The notes beneath the pieces were generated by a model. The model searched no databases. It was not told the DNA's origin and was given only the letters and a program-made list of their open reading frames with translations. Positions 47,744 through 57,486 of a DNA stretch of 64,000 bases are shown here, in pieces. The stretch covers positions 3,919,001 to 3,983,000 of the forward strand of contig NC_015703.1 of assembly GCF_000218895.1 (NCBI RefSeq). Reading direction: 5' to 3'. Position 1 is the stretch's first letter. Each line of letters opens with the position of its first letter. A program made the position numbers and the translations under genes. This stretch comes from Runella slithyformis DSM 19594 (GTDB lineage: Bacteria > Bacteroidota > Bacteroidia > Cytophagales > Spirosomataceae).

Positions 47744-48580
47744 ATGAAAGTTGCGCATTTAATTTTGGCACATGCCCAGCCTCGGCAACTCGCAAGGCTT
47801 ATTAATTCCTTACAGCATCCTGATGCCGATTTTTATGTACACCTTGACCTGAAAATAGATAAAAACCCTTTTGAAGCCATCATTCAAGGCAAAAACATCT
47901 TTTTTGTACAGCAAAGAGTGAAGGTACGTTGGGGGGCTTACAGTATGGTTCAGGCAACGTTAAACGGATTTGAAGATATATTGGCGTCGGGCGTGGCATA
48001 TCAGTACGTAAATCTGTTGAGCGGGCAGGATTATCCATTGCAAAAACCGGCAAAAATTCATTCTTTTCTGGAGGCCAATTACCCCAATCTATACATGGAA
48101 TTTCTGCCGGTCGAAGAAGAATGGAAGGAGGCGATTCCGCGACTGACCCGTTATCATTTGGTTAATTTTGATATTCCCTTAAAATACACAATCGAAGCCT
48201 GGATGAACAAAATACTGCCCAACCGAAAAATACCCGAACAAATGGTAGCCGTCGGGCGTTCGCAGTGGTTTACCATTACCCTGGACGCCGTTCGCTACAT
48301 TGTGGATTATCTGAAAAAAAAACCTAAAACGGTTCGTTTTTTTAAGCTGACCTGGGGGGTGGATGAACTTATCTTTCAGACCATTTTGTACAATTCTGCG
48401 CTGAAAACCACGATGGTCAACGAAAATCTGCGCTACATTGATTGGTCGGAAGGAAAAAGCAGTCCTAAGACGCTGACCATAGCCGATAAAGTGCTTTTAG
48501 AGAGCAGCGGAAAATTCTTTGCCCGAAAATTTAATGCCGAAGTGGATGAAGTAATTTTAAATCATCTGGATGCAGTCTGA
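47744..48580 (+). CDS. GT14 (core-2/I-branching-like) glycosyltransferase
   Basis: 278 residues: AHLILAHAQPRQLARLI, DFYVHLDLKID, RVKVRWGAYSMVQATL, NLLSGQDYPLQ and the C-terminal LTWGVDELIFQTIL are signatures of the beta-1,6-N-acetylglucosaminyltransferase-like family. Probably adds a branch sugar. Its TGA ends directly against the TAA of the convergent acetyltransferase gene. Confidence 0.9.
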   Translation: MKVAHLILAHAQPRQLARLINSLQHPDADFYVHLDLKIDKNPFEAIIQGKNIFFVQQRVKVRWGAYSMVQATLNGFEDILASGVAYQYVNLLSGQDYPLQKPAKIHSFLEANYPNLYMEFLPVEEEWKEAIPRLTRYHLVNFDIPLKYTIEAWMNKILPNRKIPEQMVAVGRSQWFTITLDAVRYIVDYLKKKPKTVRFFKLTWGVDELIFQTILYNSALKTTMVNENLRYIDWSEGKSSPKTLTIADKVLLESSGKFFARKFNAEVDEVILNHLDAV

Positions 48581-49216
48581 TTATTGAGTCACCGGCGCAG
48601 CAGTTGGTTTTTGCCAGTTGCCCGTGACCGAATTGTATTGTTTCAGAATACGGGCCGGATTTCCGCCCACGACCGAATACGGCGGAACATCCTTGGTCAC
48701 TACACTTCCTCCTGCCACGACCGAATGCTTTCCGATGGTCACTCCCGCCGTAATAACGGCATTGGCTCCGATCCAGCACTCTGCTTCGATCACAATGGGG
48801 CGTGTGGTAACGGGTTGACTGTGAATGGGTAACATAATGTCTTCGTAGACGTGATTCAAGCCCGACATGACTACGTGCTGTGCAATAATGACATCAGAGC
48901 CGATACTGACGGGGCCGATTACCACGGAACCGATCCCTACCGTACAATGCGCACCGATAGTGACGGCACCTACTCCGTTGTTTACCACGCTGAACGATTC
49001 GATGGTACTGTGCGCTCCCAAAGAGAACGCATTGAAGGGCAGCACATCCAGCCGAACGTTGGAGCGGATGGCCGAGGACCGATGCTTTTTGTGAATGAAC
49101 GGATTGACAAACCAGCTCACCCACCGCCGCGGACGGGCCTGCCCCTTGGGAATAAGCATTCGGTGTACAAAATGTTTGAGCGCGGGGCGGCTGTCCAAAT
49201 AGGATTTCAGACTCAT
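48581..49216 (-). CDS. Left-handed beta-helix acetyltransferase
   Basis: 211 residues with hexapeptide repeats (VTIGAHCTVGIGSVVIGPVS) and the DVIIAQHVVMSGLNHVYED catalytic His region, GANAVITAGVTIGKHSVVAGGSVV, and the terminal VVGGNPARIL typical of WcaF/Wbb-type sugar O-acetyltransferases. Convergent to the GT14 gene and overlapping the following GT by 4 bases. Confidence 0.9.
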   Translation of the reverse strand: MSLKSYLDSRPALKHFVHRMLIPKGQARPRRWVSWFVNPFIHKKHRSSAIRSNVRLDVLPFNAFSLGAHSTIESFSVVNNGVGAVTIGAHCTVGIGSVVIGPVSIGSDVIIAQHVVMSGLNHVYEDIMLPIHSQPVTTRPIVIEAECWIGANAVITAGVTIGKHSVVAGGSVVTKDVPPYSVVGGNPARILKQYNSVTGNWQKPTAAPVTQ

Positions 49217-50439
49217 TTTTTAGAGGGTATTTTTGAAAGAAAGCGATTTTCAATGGCCTGTATTAAATCTCCTACGGAATTTTCCCAGGAATGTTGGTGG
49301 GCAAAGGCAATGCGCTCACCTGCCGTCGAAAGTTCTTTGCCCCGGAGGATATCTTCAATGTGGGCGATGAATGCATCGGAGGTCTCGGCCAGATTGACAT
49401 GATCTTTAAACAACGACATGGTTTCGGTTTTGACGGCTACGATAGGCTTGCCCATGGCGAGGTATTCGTCGATCTTGCGCGGATAGTTGCCAATGGTGAC
49501 CTCGTTGAGCTTCTGAGGGTTGATCAGTACATCCATGCCCTCCAAATAGGCAGGGATCTGTTGGGGCGTTTTGGAGCCCAAAAAGTGAATATTCGGCAGT
49601 GTTTTTAAACGTTCAACGGGAAAAGAATCATCGGTAGATCCAATCAGAATAACCTGCCAATCAGGGCGTTGACGGGCTACTGTTTCGAGCAGTTCACCGT
49701 CTAAGCGCAGACCGGTGAGTGCTCCTGCGTAGCCGATGCGTGGATGAGGAATGGCTTGCAGATCAGCAGGAATGCCATCAATTTTGCCGGAATCAAAGAG
49801 TTGTAAATCACACCCCTGACCCACATATACCGATGTTGGATTGTATCGGCCGGCCTGATTGGCCAGATAAATGGAATTGCTGGCAATCATATCCACTTTT
49901 TTCATCAGCAAAGGCTCCAGACGCAGGCCGTGTTTGCGCCAAAAATCAACGGCCAGAAAATTGTCACGTAAATAATATACCGAGACCTTGGGCTGCAGCA
50001 GTTCTTTCATGAAAAAGCCCTGCAACATATCATTGTCATTGATCAAAATAAAAGAATCCCACCCCAGTTTTTGAACCGCAGCAATGATTTCACGGGCTAT
50101 TTTTTGGGTATTGATGCGATTGAACCAGTCGTACAGCGCTCCATCGGGCAGCCAATTGATAGAGGCAATCACCGACTCCGGATTCAAAACCCATAGATTA
50201 TTACCGTCCTGAATCAGGCGTTGGCCTTGATGTTTGGCCAGAAATTCACGACGCAGGGCTGCGCGGCCCGATTTTTGAGAGATAACGGCCGACCAATCCA
50301 GAGGGTCATTAACGAACAAAACCTGATGGGATTGGGATAATACCCGGGCCATATCCCGAATATTACTTCCTAAGTGGGTTTCTTCCCAAATTTGCCGGGA
50401 AGTGATGACAATATTATACTTTTTGGAGGGGACGGTCAT
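49213..50439 (-). CDS. Glycosyltransferase, GT-B type
   Basis: 408 residues. N-terminal half FVNDPLDW, LINDNDMLQGFFM and a C-terminal Rossmann half with RIGYAGALTGLRLDGELLE, HFLGSKTPQQIPAYLEGMD, NYPRKIDEYLAMGKPIVAV (the donor-site glutamate motif). Resembles TuaH/GT4-type enzymes. Forms a two-gene minus-strand operon with the acetyltransferase, inserted head-on within the polysaccharide locus. Confidence 0.85.
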   Translation of the reverse strand: MTVPSKKYNIVITSRQIWEETHLGSNIRDMARVLSQSHQVLFVNDPLDWSAVISQKSGRAALRREFLAKHQGQRLIQDGNNLWVLNPESVIASINWLPDGALYDWFNRINTQKIAREIIAAVQKLGWDSFILINDNDMLQGFFMKELLQPKVSVYYLRDNFLAVDFWRKHGLRLEPLLMKKVDMIASNSIYLANQAGRYNPTSVYVGQGCDLQLFDSGKIDGIPADLQAIPHPRIGYAGALTGLRLDGELLETVARQRPDWQVILIGSTDDSFPVERLKTLPNIHFLGSKTPQQIPAYLEGMDVLINPQKLNEVTIGNYPRKIDEYLAMGKPIVAVKTETMSLFKDHVNLAETSDAFIAHIEDILRGKELSTAGERIAFAHQHSWENSVGDLIQAIENRFLSKIPSKK

Positions 50440-50896
50440 CGTATTGTAAAATAGTTAAGGTATATTTTGTGCGGTTGAATGTTAGGTATATTTATTTTTT
50501 TTGTCAAAAAAAACCTGCGAAAATAAAGGGAATATTTTTGGCAAAAGACAAGGCGTTTTAACAATTTGGCATGGTTTTTAAGGGTAACGGTTAGCGGCAT
50601 CCGAGAGACTGATTTGCCTGTTTTTGAGGGGTAGTTTTAGAGGGTTAAAATAGTGTAACGTTTTCAAAATAAAGGAAGTAAGGTAGGTAAGTGATGTGAT
50701 CACAAATTAATTCGATAAATATATTATAGTTAATATTGGTAAGCAAGAGCAGTTTTATTTTTTGTTCAGGGTATGACAACCATTGACTGTTTACAACGTA
50801 TCTTTGAGGCTGGAAAAACCAAAAAATCAAATGACTGAAACCAATGTTCATGAATGAAAGGGCTTATTTTTTTCGGTATATATTTTAACTAAATGA
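50440..50896. other. A/T-rich promoter region between divergent polysaccharide operons
   Basis: 457 bases without a gene. Contains T- and A-tracts near 50491-50535 and A/T-rich stretches near 50700-50760, and must carry promoters for both the minus-strand GT operon and the plus-strand export genes. No specific element could be assigned. Confidence 0.45.
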
Positions 50897-51721
50897 ATGA
50901 CTATGTACTCTCATAAGCGGTCTTCCTGTTTATACACTTCATGTTGTCTGTTAATTCTTTGCGGAGTGTGTCTGTTCAGGCCGGTGTTCGGACAAAATAC
51001 TTTTTATCAAAAAGCGCCCGTTTCCACCATGAGAGGGTCAACATTAGGAGGTGTTGATTCACTGTACATCGACTTCAAGAAAGATATTGCCATACAGTTG
51101 TTGCCGTTTAATGACTTATTTGAGTTGGCACTCTCGCACTCTCCATTGCTGAATTTTGAAAAAGAGGTGTCCAATGCCCAACAGGCGATGTATAAACTGT
51201 CAAAATTGCAAAGCCTTCAATGGGTAACGGCGGGGGGGAGTTATTCGACAGGTAATCAGGCCATTATTTCAACCGGAGCAGGTACCACCGGTGATGCCAT
51301 CGGACAAATTGCGAACGGGTATCGGTTTGGACTGAATCTACAGCTCAGCCTGTATGATGTCGTTGGAAGAAAACACCTGCTTACACAGGCGAAAGCCAAT
51401 TACTTAGCTTCGCTCAGTCGTAAGGAAATTTTGGAGGTACAGTTGAAAAGAGAGTTAATAGATTTGTACCAGGACCTTGTGACGGCCCAGAAAGTGTTGC
51501 AGTTGCGATTGAAAGACCAGCAAACGGCGACTGTGGCGTATCAAGTTGCCGAAGTGGAATTCAAACAGCGAAAAATGAATGTAAATGACTATTCCGGTGC
51601 CGGCAAAAATTATTATGGTGTTTTATCCTCCGTTGAGGAGGCACGAGGGTCTTTTTTGAAATTTCTGTACAATCTTGAGGCACTGGTGGGTGTTCCCATT
51701 CAAAGCTTGAAACGAAAATAA
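50897..51721 (+). CDS. Half-size TolC-like outer-membrane protein
   Basis: 274 residues with a signal peptide (CCLLILCGVCLFRPVFGQ). One TolC/OEP repeat: long helix FDLFELALSHSPLL... with QAMYKLSKLQ, a strand region, and the second helix RELIDLYQDLVTAQKVLQLR ... VAEVEFKQRKMNV. Normal TolC-family proteins have two such halves (about 450 residues); here only one is present and the gene is intact. Probably a partner of the following co-polymerase for polysaccharide export. Confidence 0.75.
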   Translation: MTMYSHKRSSCLYTSCCLLILCGVCLFRPVFGQNTFYQKAPVSTMRGSTLGGVDSLYIDFKKDIAIQLLPFNDLFELALSHSPLLNFEKEVSNAQQAMYKLSKLQSLQWVTAGGSYSTGNQAIISTGAGTTGDAIGQIANGYRFGLNLQLSLYDVVGRKHLLTQAKANYLASLSRKEILEVQLKRELIDLYQDLVTAQKVLQLRLKDQQTATVAYQVAEVEFKQRKMNVNDYSGAGKNYYGVLSSVEEARGSFLKFLYNLEALVGVPIQSLKRK

Positions 51722-51730
51722 ATTTGAAGG

Positions 51731-53938
51731 ATGACATTCAATCATTTTATACGTCTTCTGAAAGAAAACATCCCGTGGATTATTCTGTTTCCACTCGTAA
51801 CGGCGGGGGCTGTTTATCTTTTTACCCGTAACGAACAAAAAGAGTACACGTCAAAAGCGACCGTTTATACCGGATTGGCCTCCGGCTATTCCATTCAGTC
51901 CGTTAATAAAACCGGAACCACCGATTATGCCACGATCAGTAATGCTTTTGATAACCTGTTGATTACCCTCAACTCGACCGAAACAAAGCGTCAGATCGGA
52001 CTTCGTTTATTGGAACAGCACATAATGTTGCAAAGACCCGACAGCCTCATTCTGTCCGAAGCCGGATTTAACCGTCTTCAGGAGATGATTCCCTCTACTT
52101 TTCGTCAGAAACTATTGGCTGATTTGGATTCCACCGGGCTGTTTCCTAAACTGAAGGCATTGGCCGTTGCAGAAACCGCCAATCCCATCAAAACGCTTGT
52201 AAGCAACCCCTATTCCTATTACTCTGCCGAAGGGATTGACAAAAAATTGAAGGCAAACCGAAAAAACAGCAGTGATATGATTGATCTGGAGTATGAGTCA
52301 GATGATAGGGGGGTGACTCGGCAAATGCTTGTTTTTGCGATTCAGGTACTGAATGAACGCTACATTTCTCTCAAAAGCGTTGATGCCAATCCGGTCATTG
52401 ATTATTACAAAGGAAGATCGCAGGAGGCCAGAAATAAACTTGAAGAAATCGAATCTAAATTACGGGAGTTTAATGTTAAGCATCAGCTTGTGAATTTTGC
52501 CGAAGAGTCCAAAAATACGGCGTTTTCCCGCGATGGTTTTGCCAAAGAATATACCACGGAGTTGATGCGTAACCGCGCCCTTAAAGCAGGGATGGATGCC
52601 CTTCAAAAACGGATGGGACAACAGGGTAATTTGCTGGTAATCAACGATGATTTGCTTCAAAAACAAACTGAGCTGCTGTTTGCCGAAACCGAGGTAGTGA
52701 GTGCTCAGTCAAGCGGGCAAAGCAATGGGCAGGTGAGTACGCTCCAGGCAAAAGCGGATATCATAAAAGAAGAGATGAAGGAAATCTCCCGCAGGTATTA
52801 TGCTGCGGGCAACTCCCCTGAATCTATCCCGCAAGATAAACTTGTGGATGATTGGCTCGCAAAAGTGATTGATTATGAAGAGTCCAATGCCCGGCTCGAT
52901 GTTTATAAAAAAAGATTGAGCGAATTTCAGTCAAAAATAAGTGAGTTCAGCCCCTTAGGCACAGATCTGCACCAATTACAGCGTGAACTCGACGTGGCCG
53001 AAAAGGAATATCTCGCCCTGACCTCTAGCCTGAATCAGGCGCAGATATACCGTAAAGATGTAGTGGACGAGGATTTGCTGAAGATAGTGGATTCGCCCAA
53101 CTATCCGATGATGCCCAAACCGAGCAAACGCCTTTTATTGGTTGTGGTAGGCTTTGCGGTTGGTTTCTTTATAGCCTTACTCATGACGGTTGTTCGTTTT
53201 CTGCTGGACAGCCGGCTTGACTCGCCTGAAAATGCCGAGGTAAAAATCGGCAAACCCGTGACCCTTGCTTTTCCTGTTGTGAAGAAACTGACGATTAATT
53301 CCAAGGAAAGCCGAGCCGCTATGAGTACGTTTGAGCAGTTGACCAATGCCATTAATATCGAAGTTTTGCAGTCAAAATCCCATATCCCGAACCCGCTGAT
53401 TGCAGTATTGAGTATGCGGTCAAAGCAGGGGAAGACATGGGTTGCCAATGGGTTGGCACGGGTATATGCCGAAACGGGTCAAAACGTAGCCTATTTTTAT
53501 CCTCAGAGTACGCAAAAGGAGGAAGCCTTTGAAGAAAACGGAGTGTACTTTTTTCCGTATTCTGTTCGGGCTGATTTTATGAATGTTTCTGATTTAACAG
53601 GATTGCTCGAAAACGGTACCTCTTTTGCGACTTCCCCCTATCATAAAATCATTCTTGAGCTTCCCCCTTTGGTCAGTAGCCCGCTGCCGCTGTATTTATT
53701 CAATAAATGCCATGTTTCGCTTTTGATTGTAGACTCAAACAGCATTTGGGGACGGAAAGAGAAACAATTGATGGAGCAATACAACAAAATATCTTTAGGT
53801 GCCTCATTAATTATTTTAAATCGTGTTGAAAAGGAGTATATTGATGCCCCAACGGTGAAAGAAGCTGAGCAAATAAGTACAAAACCTGAATTACTTTTAA
53901 AACCTCAACGAACATCCCCGTCTCCCTTCAACGCTTAA
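51731..53938 (+). CDS. Wzc/GumC-like polysaccharide co-polymerase with degenerate kinase domain
   Basis: 735 residues: Wzz domain with TM1 (15-31), long periplasmic coiled-coil region (about 200-440), TM2 (LLLVVVGFAVGFFIALLMTV), then a cytosolic domain (about 540-720). The Walker-A-like segment is S561-MRSKQGKT-W570, lacking the usual first Gly of the BY-kinase loop, and the Walker-B-like strand is ILELPPLV without the expected Asp. No tyrosine cluster at the C-terminus. It likely controls chain length but is probably not an active tyrosine kinase. Ten bases after the TolC-like gene. Confidence 0.85.
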   Translation: MTFNHFIRLLKENIPWIILFPLVTAGAVYLFTRNEQKEYTSKATVYTGLASGYSIQSVNKTGTTDYATISNAFDNLLITLNSTETKRQIGLRLLEQHIMLQRPDSLILSEAGFNRLQEMIPSTFRQKLLADLDSTGLFPKLKALAVAETANPIKTLVSNPYSYYSAEGIDKKLKANRKNSSDMIDLEYESDDRGVTRQMLVFAIQVLNERYISLKSVDANPVIDYYKGRSQEARNKLEEIESKLREFNVKHQLVNFAEESKNTAFSRDGFAKEYTTELMRNRALKAGMDALQKRMGQQGNLLVINDDLLQKQTELLFAETEVVSAQSSGQSNGQVSTLQAKADIIKEEMKEISRRYYAAGNSPESIPQDKLVDDWLAKVIDYEESNARLDVYKKRLSEFQSKISEFSPLGTDLHQLQRELDVAEKEYLALTSSLNQAQIYRKDVVDEDLLKIVDSPNYPMMPKPSKRLLLVVVGFAVGFFIALLMTVVRFLLDSRLDSPENAEVKIGKPVTLAFPVVKKLTINSKESRAAMSTFEQLTNAINIEVLQSKSHIPNPLIAVLSMRSKQGKTWVANGLARVYAETGQNVAYFYPQSTQKEEAFEENGVYFFPYSVRADFMNVSDLTGLLENGTSFATSPYHKIILELPPLVSSPLPLYLFNKCHVSLLIVDSNSIWGRKEKQLMEQYNKISLGASLIILNRVEKEYIDAPTVKEAEQISTKPELLLKPQRTSPSPFNA

Positions 53939-53964
53939 CCGATTTAAAAGTCCTTTACTACGTT

Positions 53965-55401
53965 ATGAGTACGACCAAAAAAGCCATTGATGGAGGGAAG
54001 TGGATCACTGTTTCTACCGTTGTTTCTACCGTATTTCAATTTGTACAAGTCACTATTCTCGCCCGATTGCTTGATCCTGCCATTTTTGGGGTGGTAAGCG
54101 TCAGTACCCTGATCATCAATTTTTTCTACATTTTCAGTAATCTGGGTTTTTCCAATTCCATCATTTATAAACAGGAGAATGACCAAAAAGCCCTCTCGAC
54201 GCTCTATTTTTTGAGTCTCCTGATGGGTTTTTTTATATTCCTTATCGTCTATTTCAGCTCGCCGCTTATCATAGCGTATTATAAAGAGCCCCGGCTTGAT
54301 AAGGTCATAAAGTTGGCTTCGCTGTATTTTGTCATTATCTATTTCGGTCAGATCTACCTGTTTCTGTTGCAGAAAGAACTGCGATTTAAATCCATTGCCA
54401 TCATGGAAATCGTGGGAGCGGTGGTCGGAGCGGTCACTGCTATTACTTTGGCTTACAATGGTTTTGAAGAGCTGTCGCTGATTTATGGCCAACTGGCCAT
54501 GCACATCGTACGTACAGCCATGCAAATTGCTTTTGGGTTGAAGTTCTTTTTTCCTTCGCTGTACTTTAATTTGGGAATGATCAAAGAGCACATTCGTTTT
54601 GGGATGTATAATGTAGGCGATGGGCTGCTGGGTTTTATTCAGGGCAATGCCGATACCATTGTGGTAGGAGGGGTGCTGGGGGTTAAATCGTTGGGGTTTT
54701 ATACCGTAGCCGCCCAATTGGCCGTTTTTCCCATTACAAAACTTAACCCCATCATTTTGCAGGTGGCTTATCCCTTGCTGGCCAAAATGAAAGACCGGGA
54801 TTCGGAACTCCGAAAGTCGTACCTCAAAATTTTGGACCTGATCAGTTACCTCAATCTGCCTTTGCTGGCAGGCTTGTTTATAACAGCCAACAGTGTTATT
54901 CCGCTGTTGTACGGTACGGGCTGGGAGCCAACAGTTCCGCTGATCAAGATTTTTGTTTTTCAGAGTTTTTTCAGCTCGCTGGCACATCCGCTGTATACTA
55001 TAGCTTTTACAAAGGGAAAGCCCAACCTGCTGTTTTACCTGAATTTAGTCACGCTTATTATCAAGATTCCATTGCTTTATTTCTTTGGAAAATACTGGGA
55101 AGTGACCGGTATTGCGTTTGCGTTTCTGACGGCTACCTTCATTTATTTGGTACTGAACTTTATGATCGCTCATTCATTGATCGGACCGTTTTTGAAAGAG
55201 TTTCTGACCAATATCAGCAAGCCGCTGCTGTTTTGCCTGCTCATGGTCGGCGGTGTGTTTCTGTATCAACAGTCGGTTGGCAGTGAGGGCCCGGTCCATA
55301 CCCTGATTCAGATTGCCATTGGCGGGGCTATTTTTGGGGTGCTGACGTTGAGATTTAAACTTTCTTTGGCTGAAATAAAAAATTTCAGGAAGACTATATA
55401 A
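53965..55401 (+). CDS. wzx: Wzx-like flippase (MOP superfamily)
   Basis: 478 residues with about 12-14 membrane segments; ARLLDPAIFGVVSVSTLIINF in the N-terminus and GDGLLGFIQGNADTIVVGGVLG in the middle are typical of lipopolysaccharide-type flippases. Would flip the lipid-linked repeat unit to the periplasm. Follows the co-polymerase by 26 bases. Confidence 0.88.
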   Translation: MSTTKKAIDGGKWITVSTVVSTVFQFVQVTILARLLDPAIFGVVSVSTLIINFFYIFSNLGFSNSIIYKQENDQKALSTLYFLSLLMGFFIFLIVYFSSPLIIAYYKEPRLDKVIKLASLYFVIIYFGQIYLFLLQKELRFKSIAIMEIVGAVVGAVTAITLAYNGFEELSLIYGQLAMHIVRTAMQIAFGLKFFFPSLYFNLGMIKEHIRFGMYNVGDGLLGFIQGNADTIVVGGVLGVKSLGFYTVAAQLAVFPITKLNPIILQVAYPLLAKMKDRDSELRKSYLKILDLISYLNLPLLAGLFITANSVIPLLYGTGWEPTVPLIKIFVFQSFFSSLAHPLYTIAFTKGKPNLLFYLNLVTLIIKIPLLYFFGKYWEVTGIAFAFLTATFIYLVLNFMIAHSLIGPFLKEFLTNISKPLLFCLLMVGGVFLYQQSVGSEGPVHTLIQIAIGGAIFGVLTLRFKLSLAEIKNFRKTI

Positions 55402-55409
55402 AACACAGT

Positions 55410-56510
55410 ATGAAACACCGGTTCCGAATATTGGACACTTTCAGGGGGATATTTGCCTCCATGGTCGTGTTTTTTCACCTGGCCGATTTTGCAGATACCC
55501 CCTTGCTCAACAATGACTTTGTCCGAAATTCGGATATGTTTGTTGATTTTTTTTTCGTGCTCAGCGGGTTTGTGATTGCCTATAATTACCAATCATTTTC
55601 CAAAACGGAAGATATAGGTATGTTTCTGCAAAAACGACTCTACCGTATCTATCCGCTGCATGTACTGATGTTGTTTGCTTTTTTATTCATTGAATTGGTA
55701 AAAGGATCGCTTTCTGCCTATGTGCAGGTCAATCAGCCGGTGGGTCAAAACAATAACCTGTATTCGTTCCTCACGTCTTTGTTTCTGATTAATTCGGTCA
55801 GGATGCCGGGTATTAATGACGTAAGCTGGAATATTCCGAGCTGGTCCATCAGTGCCGAAATGATTTCATATGTGGTGTACGGCCTGTGTCTGTGGCTAAT
55901 GTACAAATGGAAGATGCTGCGCCAAAAATTTACTTTCTTTTTACTGATTACCTTGTTGGCTTTTACTGCTATGGTATGGACCAACAATAGCTTTCGACTC
56001 AATTATAGTTTTGATTACGGTTTTTTACGCGGCATTATCGGTTTTTTTATCGGGGCTTTTTGTTACGGTATTTTTGATCGGTCATTTGCCTATTTCAAAA
56101 ACCTGCCCAAACTGTTTTTCGATTGTGCGGAAGTACTCGTGATGGGCGCGATTATTTCCATGATTTATTTCGGTGCCTACCTTAAAGAAGTTGGCGGCGT
56201 GTATGAAGTGCTGTTTTTTGTATCTATTCTGATTTTCTCATTTGAGCGCGGTGTGGTATCCGATGTACTGAAAAAATCCGTATTTTTGGATAAAGTAGGT
56301 TTGTACAGCTACTCAATTTACATGACTCATGCGCTGTTGATAAGCCTTTTTAACGTTCTTTTTGTCCGAATATTAAAGTTTCCTCCTTCTGCATACGTAT
56401 ACTTGGTTTTTGCGAATTATTACCTGATTTATAAAGTATCAGAGTGGACCTATAAGCACATAGAAATGAGGTTTAAAGTCAGAAAAAAAACGGCTGTATC
56501 GACCGTTTGA
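55410..56510 (+). CDS. Acyltransferase-3 family membrane protein
   Basis: 366 residues with about 10 membrane segments. The N-terminal RGIFASMVVFFHLADF motif with the essential His and DFFFVLSGFVIAYNYQ identify the OafA/YrhL-type family, which O-acylates sugars in the envelope. Starts 8 bases after wzx. Confidence 0.9.
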   Translation: MKHRFRILDTFRGIFASMVVFFHLADFADTPLLNNDFVRNSDMFVDFFFVLSGFVIAYNYQSFSKTEDIGMFLQKRLYRIYPLHVLMLFAFLFIELVKGSLSAYVQVNQPVGQNNNLYSFLTSLFLINSVRMPGINDVSWNIPSWSISAEMISYVVYGLCLWLMYKWKMLRQKFTFFLLITLLAFTAMVWTNNSFRLNYSFDYGFLRGIIGFFIGAFCYGIFDRSFAYFKNLPKLFFDCAEVLVMGAIISMIYFGAYLKEVGGVYEVLFFVSILIFSFERGVVSDVLKKSVFLDKVGLYSYSIYMTHALLISLFNVLFVRILKFPPSAYVYLVFANYYLIYKVSEWTYKHIEMRFKVRKKTAVSTV

Positions 56511-56566
56511 GGGTATGTTGATATCGTAAAATTTGTTTTTTTTGATTACTCCTAACCAACGTTGCT

Positions 56567-57472
56567 GTGAATAATTCTTTACTGCCCTCCTGGCTTTCCA
56601 AACATTTATTTACGTATTCACCCGACAGTGTCTCTCCGGAGGTCATTGCTGATATACGGGCCCGTTTGAGTAAATTTCGGGCAGAAGATCCCGAAATATC
56701 CATCGTCATTCCCGCATACAATGAAGAAGCGAATCTGCTGAATATGCTTTCCTCCTTAGGCGATCAAAATACAGCTCGAAGTGTGGAGTTATTGGTAGTC
56801 AACAACAATTCTGCCGATCGTACGCAGGAGTTGCTGGACCTGTGCGGTGTACGCTCGATCTTTGAAAAGCAACCGGGCGTGGCCTATGCCCGACAATCGG
56901 GATTGCTGGCGGCCAAAGGGCGTATCATTGCCAATGCCGATTCAGACTGCCTGTATCCGGCGGGATGGGTCGAAGCGATCACGGCTCCGTTAAAAAACCC
57001 GGCCATTGCCTGTGCGTACGGGTTATATTCGTTTTTGCCAAGCCCGCATTCGTCTCGGTTGGCACTGGCCCTGTATGAAAAAGCGGCACACCTGCTCAAT
57101 CGGGTGCGCAATCGGCACCGTTCTTACATGAACGTATACGGATTTAATTTTGCCTTTCGCCGGGCTGACGCGCTGGCGGTGGGCGGATTTGAGACCGACT
57201 CGGGGCGGGAAGGCTCCGTGGCGGAATTGATCGCCGCCGGAGAGGCCCCCCCGCCTTCAGGGCGCTGTGAAGATGGGTTGATGGCGCTGGCTCTGCAAAA
57301 TCAGGGAAAAGGAACAACGTACCGGGTAACGGATCCCAATGCTAAGGCTTGGACCAGTGACCGGCGATTGGTAGCGGAAGGAAGTTTGCTGAAAGCATTT
57401 ACCAACCGTTTTTGGGGAGGAATTCAGGATATCGGCCTTTTTTTATCACCGACAGAGAAAAGATCATCCTGA
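56567..57472 (+). CDS. Glycosyltransferase family 2
   Basis: 301 residues from the GTG at 56567 (no earlier start in a plausible position). GT-A motifs ISIVIPAYNEEANLLNMLSS, VVNNNSADRTQELL and NADSDCLYPAGWVEAI are clear; the acceptor region contains CEDGLMALAL. Function within the polysaccharide locus is inferred from position. Confidence 0.85.
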   Translation: MNNSLLPSWLSKHLFTYSPDSVSPEVIADIRARLSKFRAEDPEISIVIPAYNEEANLLNMLSSLGDQNTARSVELLVVNNNSADRTQELLDLCGVRSIFEKQPGVAYARQSGLLAAKGRIIANADSDCLYPAGWVEAITAPLKNPAIACAYGLYSFLPSPHSSRLALALYEKAAHLLNRVRNRHRSYMNVYGFNFAFRRADALAVGGFETDSGREGSVAELIAAGEAPPPSGRCEDGLMALALQNQGKGTTYRVTDPNAKAWTSDRRLVAEGSLLKAFTNRFWGGIQDIGLFLSPTEKRSS

Positions 57473-57486
57473 AAAATATACCGGGT

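Noticed and set aside
53944-54987. 347-codon antisense frame over wzx
   Set aside because: Low-complexity, Q/N-rich translation opposite a clear membrane protein; a shadow frame.
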